Below the pieces are notes generated by a model, which was not told the DNA's origin, did no database searches, and saw only the letters and a list, made by a program, of their open reading frames with translations. The position numbers and the translations under genes were made by a program. Below, one piece after another: positions 7,728 through 15,474 of a DNA stretch of 23,148 bases (position 1 is its first letter; every line of letters begins with the position of its first letter). Source of the DNA: Thermodesulfobacteriota bacterium (GTDB lineage: Bacteria > Desulfobacterota > DSM-4660 > Desulfatiglandales > Desulfatiglandaceae); NCBI GenBank assembly GCA_028278625.1, contig JANQDY010000127.1, positions 1-23,148 of the forward strand, written 5' to 3'.

Positions 7728-8474
7728 TCAAACGCCAAAATAGGCGGCCTTCACTTCCGGGTTATCCATTAGCTGGGAGCCCTTGCCGGTCAGGGTCAAC
7801 ATGCCGTTTTCAATGATGTAGCCGAAATCGATCATGGGGAGCACGGGCCTGGCGAACTGCTCGCTGATAACCACCGTGATGCCGGAATCGTTTTTGAGAT
7901 CCTTGATGGCCTCCACCAGCAAATGCTGCATCATGGGGCTCAGCCCCAGGAGGGGTTCGTCCAGGAGCAGTAGCTGAGGCCGGGCCACCAGAGCCATGCC
8001 CACGGCCAGCATCTGCTGCTCGCCGCCGCTCATGAACCCCGCTTTTCGGGATTCTAAGGAAACGAGGGCCGGAAAAAGATCAAACACGTATGAAATGGTC
8101 TCCCGTATCTCGGATCGCTTCCTTAGATACCCGGCCATGCGGAGGTTCTTCAGCACATCGCTTTCAGGAAAAATGGGATGCCGCTCACGGCACAGCACAA
8201 TCCCCTTTTTGACCCGTTCGCTGGGGCGGGTGGTGGTGATATCCTCACCGTTATACTGAATCCTGCCGTATACGGTGATCCGTTCCCCGCCACGCCGTTT
8301 CTCCTTGATGCGCATATCGATGATGAGGCCGGAGAGGGTATTCATCAAGGTGGTCTTGCCCGCGCTGTTGCTCCCAATCACGCCGACCACCTGGCCCTGG
8401 CGCACTTCCATTTCAAAGTCGTTCAAAGCCAGGGCGTTTTCAAAAAAGACCATGAGGTTTTTTACATGAAGCAT
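7728..8474 (-). CDS. livF: Branched-chain-type ABC transporter ATPase, LivF-like
   Basis: A cytoplasmic ATPase subunit of 248 residues. It has Walker A GSNSAGKTT near residue 33, a Q-loop region replaced by CRERHPIFPESDVLKNL, signature MSGGEQQM, Walker B LLLLDEPLLGLSP and switch His replaced by a short VVISEQF segment typical of LivF. A basic insert (RIKEKRRGGERITVYG) makes the region after Walker A longer than usual. ATG 8474 gives the normal LivF N-terminus; GTG 8483, which overlaps the LivG stop as GTGA, is the alternative. Together with LivG it powers the LivHM permease. The gene symbol gives the family position only; the solute need not be an amino acid. Confidence 0.92.
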   Translation of the reverse strand: MLHVKNLMVFFENALALNDFEMEVRQGQVVGVIGSNSAGKTTLMNTLSGLIIDMRIKEKRRGGERITVYGRIQYNGEDITTTRPSERVKKGIVLCRERHPIFPESDVLKNLRMAGYLRKRSEIRETISYVFDLFPALVSLESRKAGFMSGGEQQMLAVGMALVARPQLLLLDEPLLGLSPMMQHLLVEAIKDLKNDSGITVVISEQFARPVLPMIDFGYIIENGMLTLTGKGSQLMDNPEVKAAYFGV

Positions 8475-8479
8475 TTGTC

Positions 8480-9238
8480 TCACTCTCCCTCGCTTCCCAG
8501 ATACGCCTCTTTGACGGCGGGGTTTTCCATGACTTGTGCGGCCTCCCCTTCCGCGATTTTGCGACCGTAATTCAACACCATCACCCGGTCGGCGATGCGA
8601 AACAGCTCCTTCAGCCGGTGCTCGATCATGATAATGGTCTTGCCTTGGGTTTTCAGTTTCTCGATAATGGGTACGATACTGGCCACCTCGGCCAGGGAAA
8701 GGCCGGAGAAGAGCTCATCCAGAATAATCAGATCAGGGCGCAACGCCATTGATTTGGCCAGTTCCAACCGTTTCAGATACCCCTGGGGGAGGGCCCCCGC
8801 CTTTTTGTAGCTCACGTAGGCATCCCGTTCAAACCCCACCTCTTCCAGCAGGTCCAGGGCCACGGCGTCACGGTTCCCGTATTTTCCACCGGCCAGCTTC
8901 TTGACCCTTGGAGAGTAGAGGGGGACAATGAGGTTCTTAAAGGCCGGCAGTTGATAAAAGGGCCGAACCATTTGAAAGGTTCGGGATATTCCCATGCTCA
9001 CCACCTTGTAGGGAGGCCATCCGGTGATGTCGGTACCTCTATAGGTAATCTTGCCGGATACGGGTTTTACAAACCCGGTGATGAGGTTCACCAGGGTGGT
9101 CTTGCCACTGCCGTTGGGACCGATCACCCCCAGAAGGGCTCCTTCCGGAAGCTCCAAATCCACGCCGGATACGGCCATGACGCCGCCAAAGGACTTGGTG
9201 AGACCCGATAACCGAAGCAGGATATTGTTATTGCTCAT
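8480..9238 (-). CDS. livG: Branched-chain-type ABC transporter ATPase, LivG-like
   Basis: The second ATPase subunit, 252 residues. The start is ATG 9238, overlapping the LivM stop as ATGA; an upstream in-frame extension lies inside LivM. Walker A is GPNGSGKTTL, the Q-loop region GISRTFQMVRPF is typical of LivG, and the switch is IMIEHRL. Two motifs are unusual: the ABC signature reads LPQGYLKRLELAKSM rather than LSYGQQRRLEIARAL, and Walker B continues LDELFSGLS with Leu where the family has Pro. Such changes could make this the weaker of two ATP sites; this is inference. C-terminal AAQVMENPAVKEAYLG is the family ending. Confidence 0.92.
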   Translation of the reverse strand: MSNNNILLRLSGLTKSFGGVMAVSGVDLELPEGALLGVIGPNGSGKTTLVNLITGFVKPVSGKITYRGTDITGWPPYKVVSMGISRTFQMVRPFYQLPAFKNLIVPLYSPRVKKLAGGKYGNRDAVALDLLEEVGFERDAYVSYKKAGALPQGYLKRLELAKSMALRPDLIILDELFSGLSLAEVASIVPIIEKLKTQGKTIIMIEHRLKELFRIADRVMVLNYGRKIAEGEAAQVMENPAVKEAYLGSEGE

Positions 9239-10236
9239 GACACGTCCACCCATCTTTCTATCTGCTGGTATTTTCGCTGAATATAGGCGAAGATCCCTTC
9301 CGGAATCCCCACCACGAACACCACCAGGAACAGACCGTAGAAGACAATCCGTAGCGCCCCCAGGGCCCTCAGCATCTCAGATAAGGGCACCAGGATAAAG
9401 GCCCCCAGAAGCGGACCCGCAAAGGTACCGGCGCCCCCCACAACAGCCGCTGCCACCGGCATGATGGAGTAATCCAGGGCAAATCCGGGCATGCCCGCAA
9501 ACATATCCATGTGGGTGCCGAAAGCGCCGGCAAAGCATCCCACCGAGGATCCCAGGAAGAGCACCTGTGCCTTGTACCAGTAGATGTTGAGTCCCGCGCT
9601 CATGACGGACCGGTCATTGTCGCTGATCCCCTTGATCACCAGGCCGTAATCGGATCCCATGATGCGGCGGAAACCGAACAGGGTGCACAAAAGGGCCAAC
9701 GAAATGATGTACAGGGCCGTCAGCTGGTTGGGAAAGGGCGTGAGCCCGGTTAATCCTTCGGTGCCGCCCAAAATCCGCGTGGCTTCCACCAGGCGGCTGA
9801 ACATGAGAGGTAATACCAGGGTTACCATGGCAAAATAAACCCCTCGAAGCCTGAGTACGGGCAACAAGATGATGGTGCAGAGAACCCCGCCGCCGATGGT
9901 GGCGATGGGCATGGTGAGGATGGGCGGCAGACCGGCGTAATAGTTGAGTGAGCCGGCCAGATAGCTGCCGATGCCGAAAAACAGGGATTGCCCCAGGGAG
10001 AGAAGGCCCGCTGACATGAGCATGTCCCAGCTCATGGCCAGAAGGGCATACACGGCAGTGGAGATGATCACTTCCCGCCAGTAGTCGCTCAACAGCGGAG
10101 AAAAGCAGAGCAGGGCCACCACCGGTATGGCGCCGGGAATCAGGAGATAGAGCATCTCCCGATAGCTGGTGAGAGCGAAAATGTCAGCAGAACGGGCTTT
10201 GACCCCCCGGTCGATTCGTTCTTTACGCTTGTTCAT
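9235..10236 (-). CDS. livM: Branched-chain-type ABC transporter permease, LivM-like
   Basis: An inner-membrane permease subunit of 333 residues with a basic N-terminal tail (MNKRKERIDRGVKARS) and about 8-10 hydrophobic segments. The conserved LivM stretch MSWDMLMSAGLLSLGQSLFFGIGSYLAG is at about 68-95, EGLTGLTPFP near 160 and the loop MPVAAAVVGGAGTFAGPLLGAFILVPLSE near 250-290 couples to the ATPases. It starts 2 bp after the LivH stop and overlaps LivG by 4 nt, so translation is coupled. It forms the channel with LivH. Confidence 0.93.
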   Translation of the reverse strand: MNKRKERIDRGVKARSADIFALTSYREMLYLLIPGAIPVVALLCFSPLLSDYWREVIISTAVYALLAMSWDMLMSAGLLSLGQSLFFGIGSYLAGSLNYYAGLPPILTMPIATIGGGVLCTIILLPVLRLRGVYFAMVTLVLPLMFSRLVEATRILGGTEGLTGLTPFPNQLTALYIISLALLCTLFGFRRIMGSDYGLVIKGISDNDRSVMSAGLNIYWYKAQVLFLGSSVGCFAGAFGTHMDMFAGMPGFALDYSIMPVAAAVVGGAGTFAGPLLGAFILVPLSEMLRALGALRIVFYGLFLVVFVVGIPEGIFAYIQRKYQQIERWVDVS

Positions 10237-10238
10237 GG

Positions 10239-11111
10239 TTAGATTCTTTCTTCCAGTTCTTTCTGGTGGCTGAACAGACCGGACGGTTTCACCACCAGCA
10301 CGATGGCGATGGCGATGAGACTCACCAGCATCATCCAGTGAGGCTCCAGGTAATTGGCCGTAAAGGTCTGGGAATAGCCGATCAAAACGCTGGCCACCAG
10401 TATTCCTACGGTGCTCCCAAGCCCCCCCACGATGCAGACGGCAAGGGCATTGATCAGTACTTCGTACCCCCCTTCCACGGCGATGGTCCCCAGGGGCAGG
10501 ATCACCACCGAGGCGATGGCCGCCAGGGCGCAGCCCAGGGCCATGCTGAGGGCCCCTACCAGGTCGGCGTCAATGCCAAAGGTAAGCGCCGTTCGTTCAT
10601 CCTGGGCGATGGCCCTGAAAGCCAGGCCCATGCGGGTGCGGTTCGTAAAAAGATAAAGGCCCGCGGTAAGGGCCACGGCAATCAGGCCGATGATCACCCG
10701 CTGATAGTCGATGTACACATCCCCGATGCTGAAGCTGCCGTCCAAAAAGACCGGAAGGGTGTAGCGAAATCCCACAAAATCAAAATACCTGAAGAGTTCC
10801 ATGATGGCGAGACCCAACCCGAAGGTGGCCATGACCTCTGATAAAGGCATCCCTTTGATCCTTAAGATGACGCTGTAGTAAATGCCCAATCCCATGAAGG
10901 CCGAAAGCACGATGGCCAGGAGCACGGAGACCAGGTAGGGAAGCCCCAGGGTGTTCAGGAAGATCCATACGGAAAAACCGGAGAAGATATAGACGGCTCC
11001 GTAGGCGAAGTTGGCCACCCCGCTGATGCCGAAGGTGAGATTGAACCCCATGGCCAAAAGGGCCAGGAGCGCGCTGTTGACAAAACCGTAGATGAGTGTG
11101 CCTAGTAACAT
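10239..11111 (-). CDS. livH: Branched-chain-type ABC transporter permease, LivH-like
   Basis: An inner-membrane permease subunit of 290 residues, normal for LivH, with about eight hydrophobic segments. Family landmarks are the N-terminal GFVNSALLALLAMGFNLTFGISGVANFAYGAVY region, RAIAQDERTALTFGID (the LivH loop that contacts the ATPase) and VEGGYEVLINALAVCIVGGLGSTVGILVASVLIG. The start ATG 11111 has only a weak ribosome site. It is separated from the upstream binding-protein gene by 100 bp containing a hairpin repeat, which may keep binding protein made in excess over permease. Confidence 0.93.
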   Translation of the reverse strand: MLLGTLIYGFVNSALLALLAMGFNLTFGISGVANFAYGAVYIFSGFSVWIFLNTLGLPYLVSVLLAIVLSAFMGLGIYYSVILRIKGMPLSEVMATFGLGLAIMELFRYFDFVGFRYTLPVFLDGSFSIGDVYIDYQRVIIGLIAVALTAGLYLFTNRTRMGLAFRAIAQDERTALTFGIDADLVGALSMALGCALAAIASVVILPLGTIAVEGGYEVLINALAVCIVGGLGSTVGILVASVLIGYSQTFTANYLEPHWMMLVSLIAIAIVLVVKPSGLFSHQKELEERI

Positions 11112-11142
11112 GGGAGTTCTTTTTCCAATTGGGTGCAGGATT

Positions 11143-11192
11143 CAGTTGTCAGGGTGCAGGGGGAGTGCGATGCGCTCTCCCGCTGACAACTG
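11143..11192 (-). repeat. Hairpin-forming intergenic repeat between binding protein and LivH genes
   Basis: CAGTTGTCAG (11143-11152) and CTGACAACTG (11183-11192) are perfect inverted arms. Inside them GGGAG-t-GCG and CGC-t-CTCCC pair around an ATG loop with one mismatch. Further copies of the TGACAAC element follow at 11191-11197 and 11204-11210. There is no T-run, so it is more likely an mRNA-stabilising or attenuating stem than a full terminator. Its tandem CTGACAACTGA units look like a dispersed intergenic repeat family; only a genome-wide search can show that. Confidence 0.65.
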
Positions 11193-11211
11193 ACAACTGA
11201 TAGCTGACAAC

Positions 11212-12489
11212 TTATTTGAGACTTTTTAGACCTTCCGGCAGTTGGATCTTGGCCTCCGCCACCGACGGCGGGTAGACGATCACCCGTTTGCCCGGCTCCC
11301 GCCACTGGACCATACAGCCCAGGGCCTCCACTTCCGGGTCGTTGCCGTAGATCACCTGATGGTCCTTGCCGAATTTGATGCGGCCCATGGCCCCTTTCCG
11401 GTCCGTCTTTTCAAGCGCCGCCACCACCTTGTCGCCGTTGACGCTCCCGGCCCGTTCAATGGCATCTTTGAGCATGTAGACCATTTCGTAGGCCGGTGCC
11501 GGGGCATGGCCCGCTTCGATGGGTTTGCCGTATTTCTTCAGGTATTTTTCGTAGAACTCAACGGACTTGGGCACTTTGGGGACGGGCATGTTGCCGATCT
11601 CAAAGATGCAGTTCATGGCGCCGGCGATCTTCCCGTCAAAGGTCTTCCAGGCCCCGGGGCCCGCAAGGGGCGAAATGAAACCGGCCATGAGGGCCGGAAT
11701 GTGCATGGTTTTCCATTGTTTCACCAGGATGCCGCTCTGGGGCATGTCAAAGATGGGAAGAATGACCTGAGCCCCCTTGGCCTTGGCTTTCATCAAGCCG
11801 GCCGAGAAGTCGGAACTCCCCGTGGGATACTGCTGGCGGCCCACCACTTTCCAGCCCATCTTGTCAAAGACCAGTTTGATCATGAGGTCGCCGGTTTTCC
11901 TGGCCCATGCCACGTCCTGATTCATGATGAAGACCTTGTTGAAGCCGAATTCCTTGTTGAGGTAGGCCATGGTTCCGCCCAGGTATTTGATGAGATAGAC
12001 GGCGTTCAAACAGGCCCTGAAAGTATATTTGTATTTGTCGTAGTTGCCGGTCACCTTTTTCTGCATGCCCGGGCTCATGGCCGTTCCCAGAATCATGGGG
12101 ATCTTGTATTGCCCCACCACATCCATACAGGCGATGGCGCATTCCGACCGAAAGGATCCGAAGACGATGAAGTCGGCCTTGTCTTCCAGAATCAGTTTTT
12201 TGTGGGCCCGGATCACGTCGGCCACGGGAACCCCCGGTTCGGCCCCCCGGGCGTCAATGGCAACCACTTTAAAGGGGCGCATCTCGCCTCCCACTTTCAC
12301 ACCGCCGGCAGCATTGATTTCATCCACCGCCATCTGCACACAGGCAAGGCCTTCTTTCCCTTCCAGAAACCCCAGCGACGTGGGTACTCCCAGAATAATC
12401 GGTTTGGCCGCAATAGAACTTCCCACCGGAAACAGCAAAGCCACCATCAGAAACATCACCGCGGACAAAAAACAGACGCTCTTTTTCAT
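11212..12489 (-). CDS. ABC transporter substrate-binding protein, type I (Peripla_BP_6)
   Basis: A periplasmic receptor of 425 residues that delivers its ligand to the LivHM channel. The signal peptide is residues 1-28 (MKKSVCFLSAVMFLMVALLFPVGSSIAA). The mature part has the type I fold landmarks PIILGVPTSLGFLEGKEGL, AVDEINAAGGVKVGGEMR, the NQDVAWARKTGDLMIKLVFDKMGW segment between the lobes, GHAPAPAYEMVYMLKDAIERAG and KTDRKGAMGRIKFGKDHQVIYG. AGGAGGGAG lies just before ATG 12489. It is the first gene behind a -24/-12 promoter and a close paralogue of the protein encoded at 12797-14059. The acyl-CoA ligase in the operon hints that the ligand is a carboxylic acid; this is inference. Confidence 0.93.
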   Translation of the reverse strand: MKKSVCFLSAVMFLMVALLFPVGSSIAAKPIILGVPTSLGFLEGKEGLACVQMAVDEINAAGGVKVGGEMRPFKVVAIDARGAEPGVPVADVIRAHKKLILEDKADFIVFGSFRSECAIACMDVVGQYKIPMILGTAMSPGMQKKVTGNYDKYKYTFRACLNAVYLIKYLGGTMAYLNKEFGFNKVFIMNQDVAWARKTGDLMIKLVFDKMGWKVVGRQQYPTGSSDFSAGLMKAKAKGAQVILPIFDMPQSGILVKQWKTMHIPALMAGFISPLAGPGAWKTFDGKIAGAMNCIFEIGNMPVPKVPKSVEFYEKYLKKYGKPIEAGHAPAPAYEMVYMLKDAIERAGSVNGDKVVAALEKTDRKGAMGRIKFGKDHQVIYGNDPEVEALGCMVQWREPGKRVIVYPPSVAEAKIQLPEGLKSLK

Positions 12490-12541
12490 GGACTCCCTCC
12501 TCTATTCAACAAAAGATTTTTCGCAACCTGCCAGTGATTCA

Positions 12542-12556
12542 GCAAAGGGTGTGCCA
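12542..12556 (-). promoter_or_regulatory. Sigma-54 (-24/-12) promoter of the ABC transporter/ligase operon
   Basis: Read on the minus strand the bases are TGGCAC-ACCCT-TTGC, an exact match to the RpoN consensus TGGCAC-N5-TTGC with correct spacing. Transcription should start near 12530, about 40 nt before the ATG at 12489. The gene cluster immediately upstream encodes an NtrC-type activator with a GAFTGA loop, the class of protein such promoters require. Confidence 0.9.
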
Positions 12557-12642
12557 TAAAGGAAGAATCGATACAATAAATTGATATCATTGGAAATTTC
12601 TTGAGATACCCATCGGATGGGGCCACGATGGGTGTAAGAATT

Positions 12643-12779
12643 GGTAACAATGGGATCACCCGTTGAGTTTCATCTATGGCCAATGGCCCGAAAAGTTCTT
12701 AAAGGGCAACTGGTTACGGGGTTTTTCAGGAGGACGTTACCAAAGGTAACGACACCGGGGAGGCGTAAAAAAAAGTAAC
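12643..12779. promoter_or_regulatory. Candidate enhancer sites (GGTAAC boxes) for the NtrC-type regulator
   Basis: A perfect inverted repeat CGTTACC-AAA-GGTAACG lies at 12735-12751, about 200 bp upstream of the sigma-54 promoter's expected start. Related half-sites are GGTAAC at 12643-12648, GGTTAC at 12712-12717 and GTAAC at 12775-12779. The position, symmetry and repetition fit upstream activator sites for a sigma-54 activator. The hairpin has no T-run after it in either direction, so it does not look like the terminator of the gene ending at 12797. Confidence 0.55.
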
Positions 12780-12796
12780 AGATCCATGGAAAAATC

Positions 12797-14059
12797 CTAT
12801 TTTTCGCCTTCCACAAAGGGGGGGAGCGCGATCTCACCGTCGGCGATGGTGGGAGGGGAAACAATGACCCGCTTGCCCGGAGGCTGCCACTGAACCACGC
12901 ATGCCAGGACATCTTTTTGGGGATTCTCGCCGAATATGGCCTGATGCCCCTTGTGAAACATCAATCGGCCCATTGCCCCTTTTCGGTCCGTGGTCTCAAG
13001 GGCCGCCGCTAACCGGTCCGGATCCAATGTGCCGGCCCGCTCATAGGCCTTCGCAAGTATGTAGACCGACTCATAGGCAGGCGCCGGGCCGTGGCCCGCT
13101 TGAATGGCACGACCGTATCGGTTTTCATAGGCCGAATAAAATGCCTCCGCAGGCGGATATCTGGAGGAAGGGAGGTTCCCCAACTCGAAGATGACGTTGA
13201 TGAAACCGTCCAATCGCCCCTCAAAGGAAGCCCAGGCCTCTGAGCCGGAGGCCGGTGAGACGAATCCGCACAATGGGGCCGGAACCTTCATTCCGTGCCA
13301 CTGCAGGATGAGGTACCGACTGGAAGGCATATCAAATACGGCCAGAATTACCTGGGCATTGCCCGCTTTTGCGCGTCCAAGGGCCTCCCGGAAATCCTTG
13401 GTCTCCTGGGGGACGTTTTCCTGCCCCAGAACCTGCCACCCGGAACGGTCCAGGTAAAGTTTCAACAGGAGGTAAACCGTGGATCTGGCCCATGCCACGT
13501 CCTGATTCAACAGGAAAACCCTCTCGAAGCCGAATTTGTGTCGCATCAGTTTGAGCGTCTCTATGAGATAGGCCACAAGATACCTGGTGTTGAGTCCTAC
13601 CCGGAAAATGTATCGATATCTTCTGTTGGCAAGTACTTTGGCATCCACCGCCGGAGACATGGCGATACAGCCCAAAAGGGGCATCTTCTTTTCAGCCAGA
13701 AGATCCATTGAAGCCAGAAGTACCTCGGAGCGGAAGGGGCCGATCACCAGCGCATGGGGGCGTTTGGTCTCGATAAAGGCTCGAAGCCTTTTAACGGCGT
13801 CTGCGGGTGAAGAACCAGGGTCCAGTTCCCCCAGATCAAACGGCGCCAACCTGAACCGGTAGTGTTCCCCGTTGATGTTAATACCCCCTTTATCGTTTAT
13901 CTCCGCCATGGCCATTTTAACGGCGTTTAGGCTCTCGGATCCCTCCAGGGTCTTTAACGATGTTGGCGCCCCGAGGATGATCTCTCCACAAAGCCCTTCC
14001 AAGGGAAAAATCGAGAGGGCCGCCACCAGAAATAGGGAGATGCAACGCAGGATGTTCAC
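12797..14059 (-). CDS. Second periplasmic binding protein (Peripla_BP_6) in the two-component operon
   Basis: A 420-residue exported protein paralogous to the transporter's binding protein. The start is GTG 14059, overlapping the response-regulator stop as GTGA, with AAGGAG 8 nt before it; longer in-frame versions run inside the regulator gene. The signal peptide is MNILRCISLFLVAALSIFPLEGLCG. Shared landmarks with the paralogue include LGAPTSLKTLEGSE, NQDVAWAR, GHGPAPAYE, TTDRKGAMGR and PGKRVIVSPPT. Its gene is not linked to permease genes but translationally coupled to kinase and regulator, which suggests it presents the ligand to the kinase or acts as a decoy/co-receptor; known parallels are binding proteins that serve sensor kinases, such as DctP with DctS or BctC with BctE. 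It could also simply be a second receptor for LivHMGF. Confidence 0.9.
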   Translation of the reverse strand: MNILRCISLFLVAALSIFPLEGLCGEIILGAPTSLKTLEGSESLNAVKMAMAEINDKGGININGEHYRFRLAPFDLGELDPGSSPADAVKRLRAFIETKRPHALVIGPFRSEVLLASMDLLAEKKMPLLGCIAMSPAVDAKVLANRRYRYIFRVGLNTRYLVAYLIETLKLMRHKFGFERVFLLNQDVAWARSTVYLLLKLYLDRSGWQVLGQENVPQETKDFREALGRAKAGNAQVILAVFDMPSSRYLILQWHGMKVPAPLCGFVSPASGSEAWASFEGRLDGFINVIFELGNLPSSRYPPAEAFYSAYENRYGRAIQAGHGPAPAYESVYILAKAYERAGTLDPDRLAAALETTDRKGAMGRLMFHKGHQAIFGENPQKDVLACVVQWQPPGKRVIVSPPTIADGEIALPPFVEGEK

Positions 14060-15474
14060 CCGGATATCTCCTTGCCGGAATCCATGGAACTTCTCAGCCC
14101 CAGGCGCTCGAGTTTCTCGTAAAGCCCTTTTCGTGAAATCCCCAAGACCTTGGCGGCGAGCGTTTTGTTCCCCTGGCAACGTTTGAGGGTATTTACGATC
14201 AAATCGGTTTCCATCTCTTTCAACGTGGGCCCCAGTGAATCGGAGTCCCCCGAAACTTGGCCGACGTAGGGCTCATGGATTGAAGCGGCGGACTGGACAA
14301 TCTTGCGGGGAAGATCCTCCGGGGCGAGACGCGATTTCTTGGACAAAATAACGGCTCTGGCCAGACAGTTTTTCAATTCCCTGATGTTTCCCGGCCAACG
14401 GTAATCCATCAGTGCGCGCATGGCTTCAGGTGAGACCCCTTCCACGGCCCGCAAATACCTTCTGGCGTATTGGGCCACAAAGTGCTCCACCAGCAAAGGG
14501 ATGTCTTCAATCCGTTCCCTTAGGGGCGGAACACGGATGGGAATGACTTCAATGCGATAGAGAAGATCGCTCATGAAACGGCCGGAAGCGATCTGTTCTT
14601 CAAGGTCTGCATTGGTGGCTGCCACCAATCTTACGTCGACACTCCTTTGACGGGTATCCCCAACGGGCTCAAAGGTGCCGTCCTGCAAGAACCGCAAGAA
14701 CTTGGATTGGAGATTCAAGGACATTTGTCCGATCTCATCCAGAAACAGGGTTCCTTGGTGGGCCGATTCCAGCCGGCCGGCCCGCTCAACCAGGGCCCCG
14801 GTGAAGGCCCCCTTTGCATGTCCGAACAGCTCCGCCTCAAGGAGACTTTCCGTTAGGGCAGCGCAATTGATGCATATCAGGGGTCTATTACGCCGCTCCG
14901 ATTCAAGGTGAATCGCCTTGGCCAGAAGCTCTTTTCCGGTACCGGTTTCCCCCGTGATGAGCACGGACGCATCCGTGGGCCCCACCGTGCGCACCATCTC
15001 AAAAATATCCATCATAAGGGAACTGGCACCGAGAATCCCATGAAAGGAGGTCTCATTTCTCACCTGGCGTCGCAGCAGGGCCAATTCGGAACTCATCTCC
15101 GCCTGGCGGCATGCCTTGGACAAGACAATGGGTAGTTCCTCATAGTTGAGAGGTTTTATGAGATAGTCCGCGACCCCCTCTTTCAATGACATAATCGCCG
15201 TTTCCACTTTGGCGTAGGCGGTCATGATAATAAAGGGTGGCGTCGGTCCGGTCTTAACCATGGCGCGATAGAGGTCCAGACCGCTCATTCCGGGCATCTT
15301 TAAGTCAGCCAGCACAACGTTGATATCCCTGTTATGTTGGAAAATTCTGAGGGCTTCCTCACCACTTGACGCCTTGAGAACCCGATACCCCTTGTCCGCC
15401 AGAAACAGCATCAGAACTTTCAGGGTGTTGATCCTGTCGTCCACCACTAAAATGGTCTTTTCCGGTGACATCAT
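14056..15474 (-). CDS. NtrC-family sigma-54-dependent response regulator
   Basis: A cytoplasmic activator of 472 residues with three domains. The receiver (about 5-120) has the acidic pair DD at 12-13, phospho-acceptor Asp57 (VVLADLKMPG), Thr85 and Lys107. The AAA+ domain (about 148-375) has Walker A GETGTGKE at 175-182, the sigma-54 contact loop GAFTGA at 222-227, Walker B LFLDE at 243-247 and the WPGNIRELKN segment. The Fis-type helix-turn-helix (about 435-460, NKTLAAKVLGISRKGLYEKL) binds DNA. It overlaps the kinase gene by 4 nt (ATGA) and the second binding-protein gene by 4 nt. The obvious target is the -24/-12 promoter at 12542-12556. Confidence 0.96.
   Translation of the reverse strand: MMSPEKTILVVDDRINTLKVLMLFLADKGYRVLKASSGEEALRIFQHNRDINVVLADLKMPGMSGLDLYRAMVKTGPTPPFIIMTAYAKVETAIMSLKEGVADYLIKPLNYEELPIVLSKACRQAEMSSELALLRRQVRNETSFHGILGASSLMMDIFEMVRTVGPTDASVLITGETGTGKELLAKAIHLESERRNRPLICINCAALTESLLEAELFGHAKGAFTGALVERAGRLESAHQGTLFLDEIGQMSLNLQSKFLRFLQDGTFEPVGDTRQRSVDVRLVAATNADLEEQIASGRFMSDLLYRIEVIPIRVPPLRERIEDIPLLVEHFVAQYARRYLRAVEGVSPEAMRALMDYRWPGNIRELKNCLARAVILSKKSRLAPEDLPRKIVQSAASIHEPYVGQVSGDSDSLGPTLKEMETDLIVNTLKRCQGNKTLAAKVLGISRKGLYEKLERLGLRSSMDSGKEISG

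Noticed and set aside
11242..12537. A 431-codon open frame on the plus strand opposite the transporter binding-protein gene
   Set aside because: It is the antisense shadow of a clear signal-peptide-bearing receptor; His/Gly/Phe-rich composition is typical of such shadows and it has no ribosome site.
12735..12751. Palindrome read as terminator of the second binding-protein gene
   Set aside because: The stem is 7 bp with a 3-nt loop and no T-run follows on either strand; an operator or enhancer role fits better.
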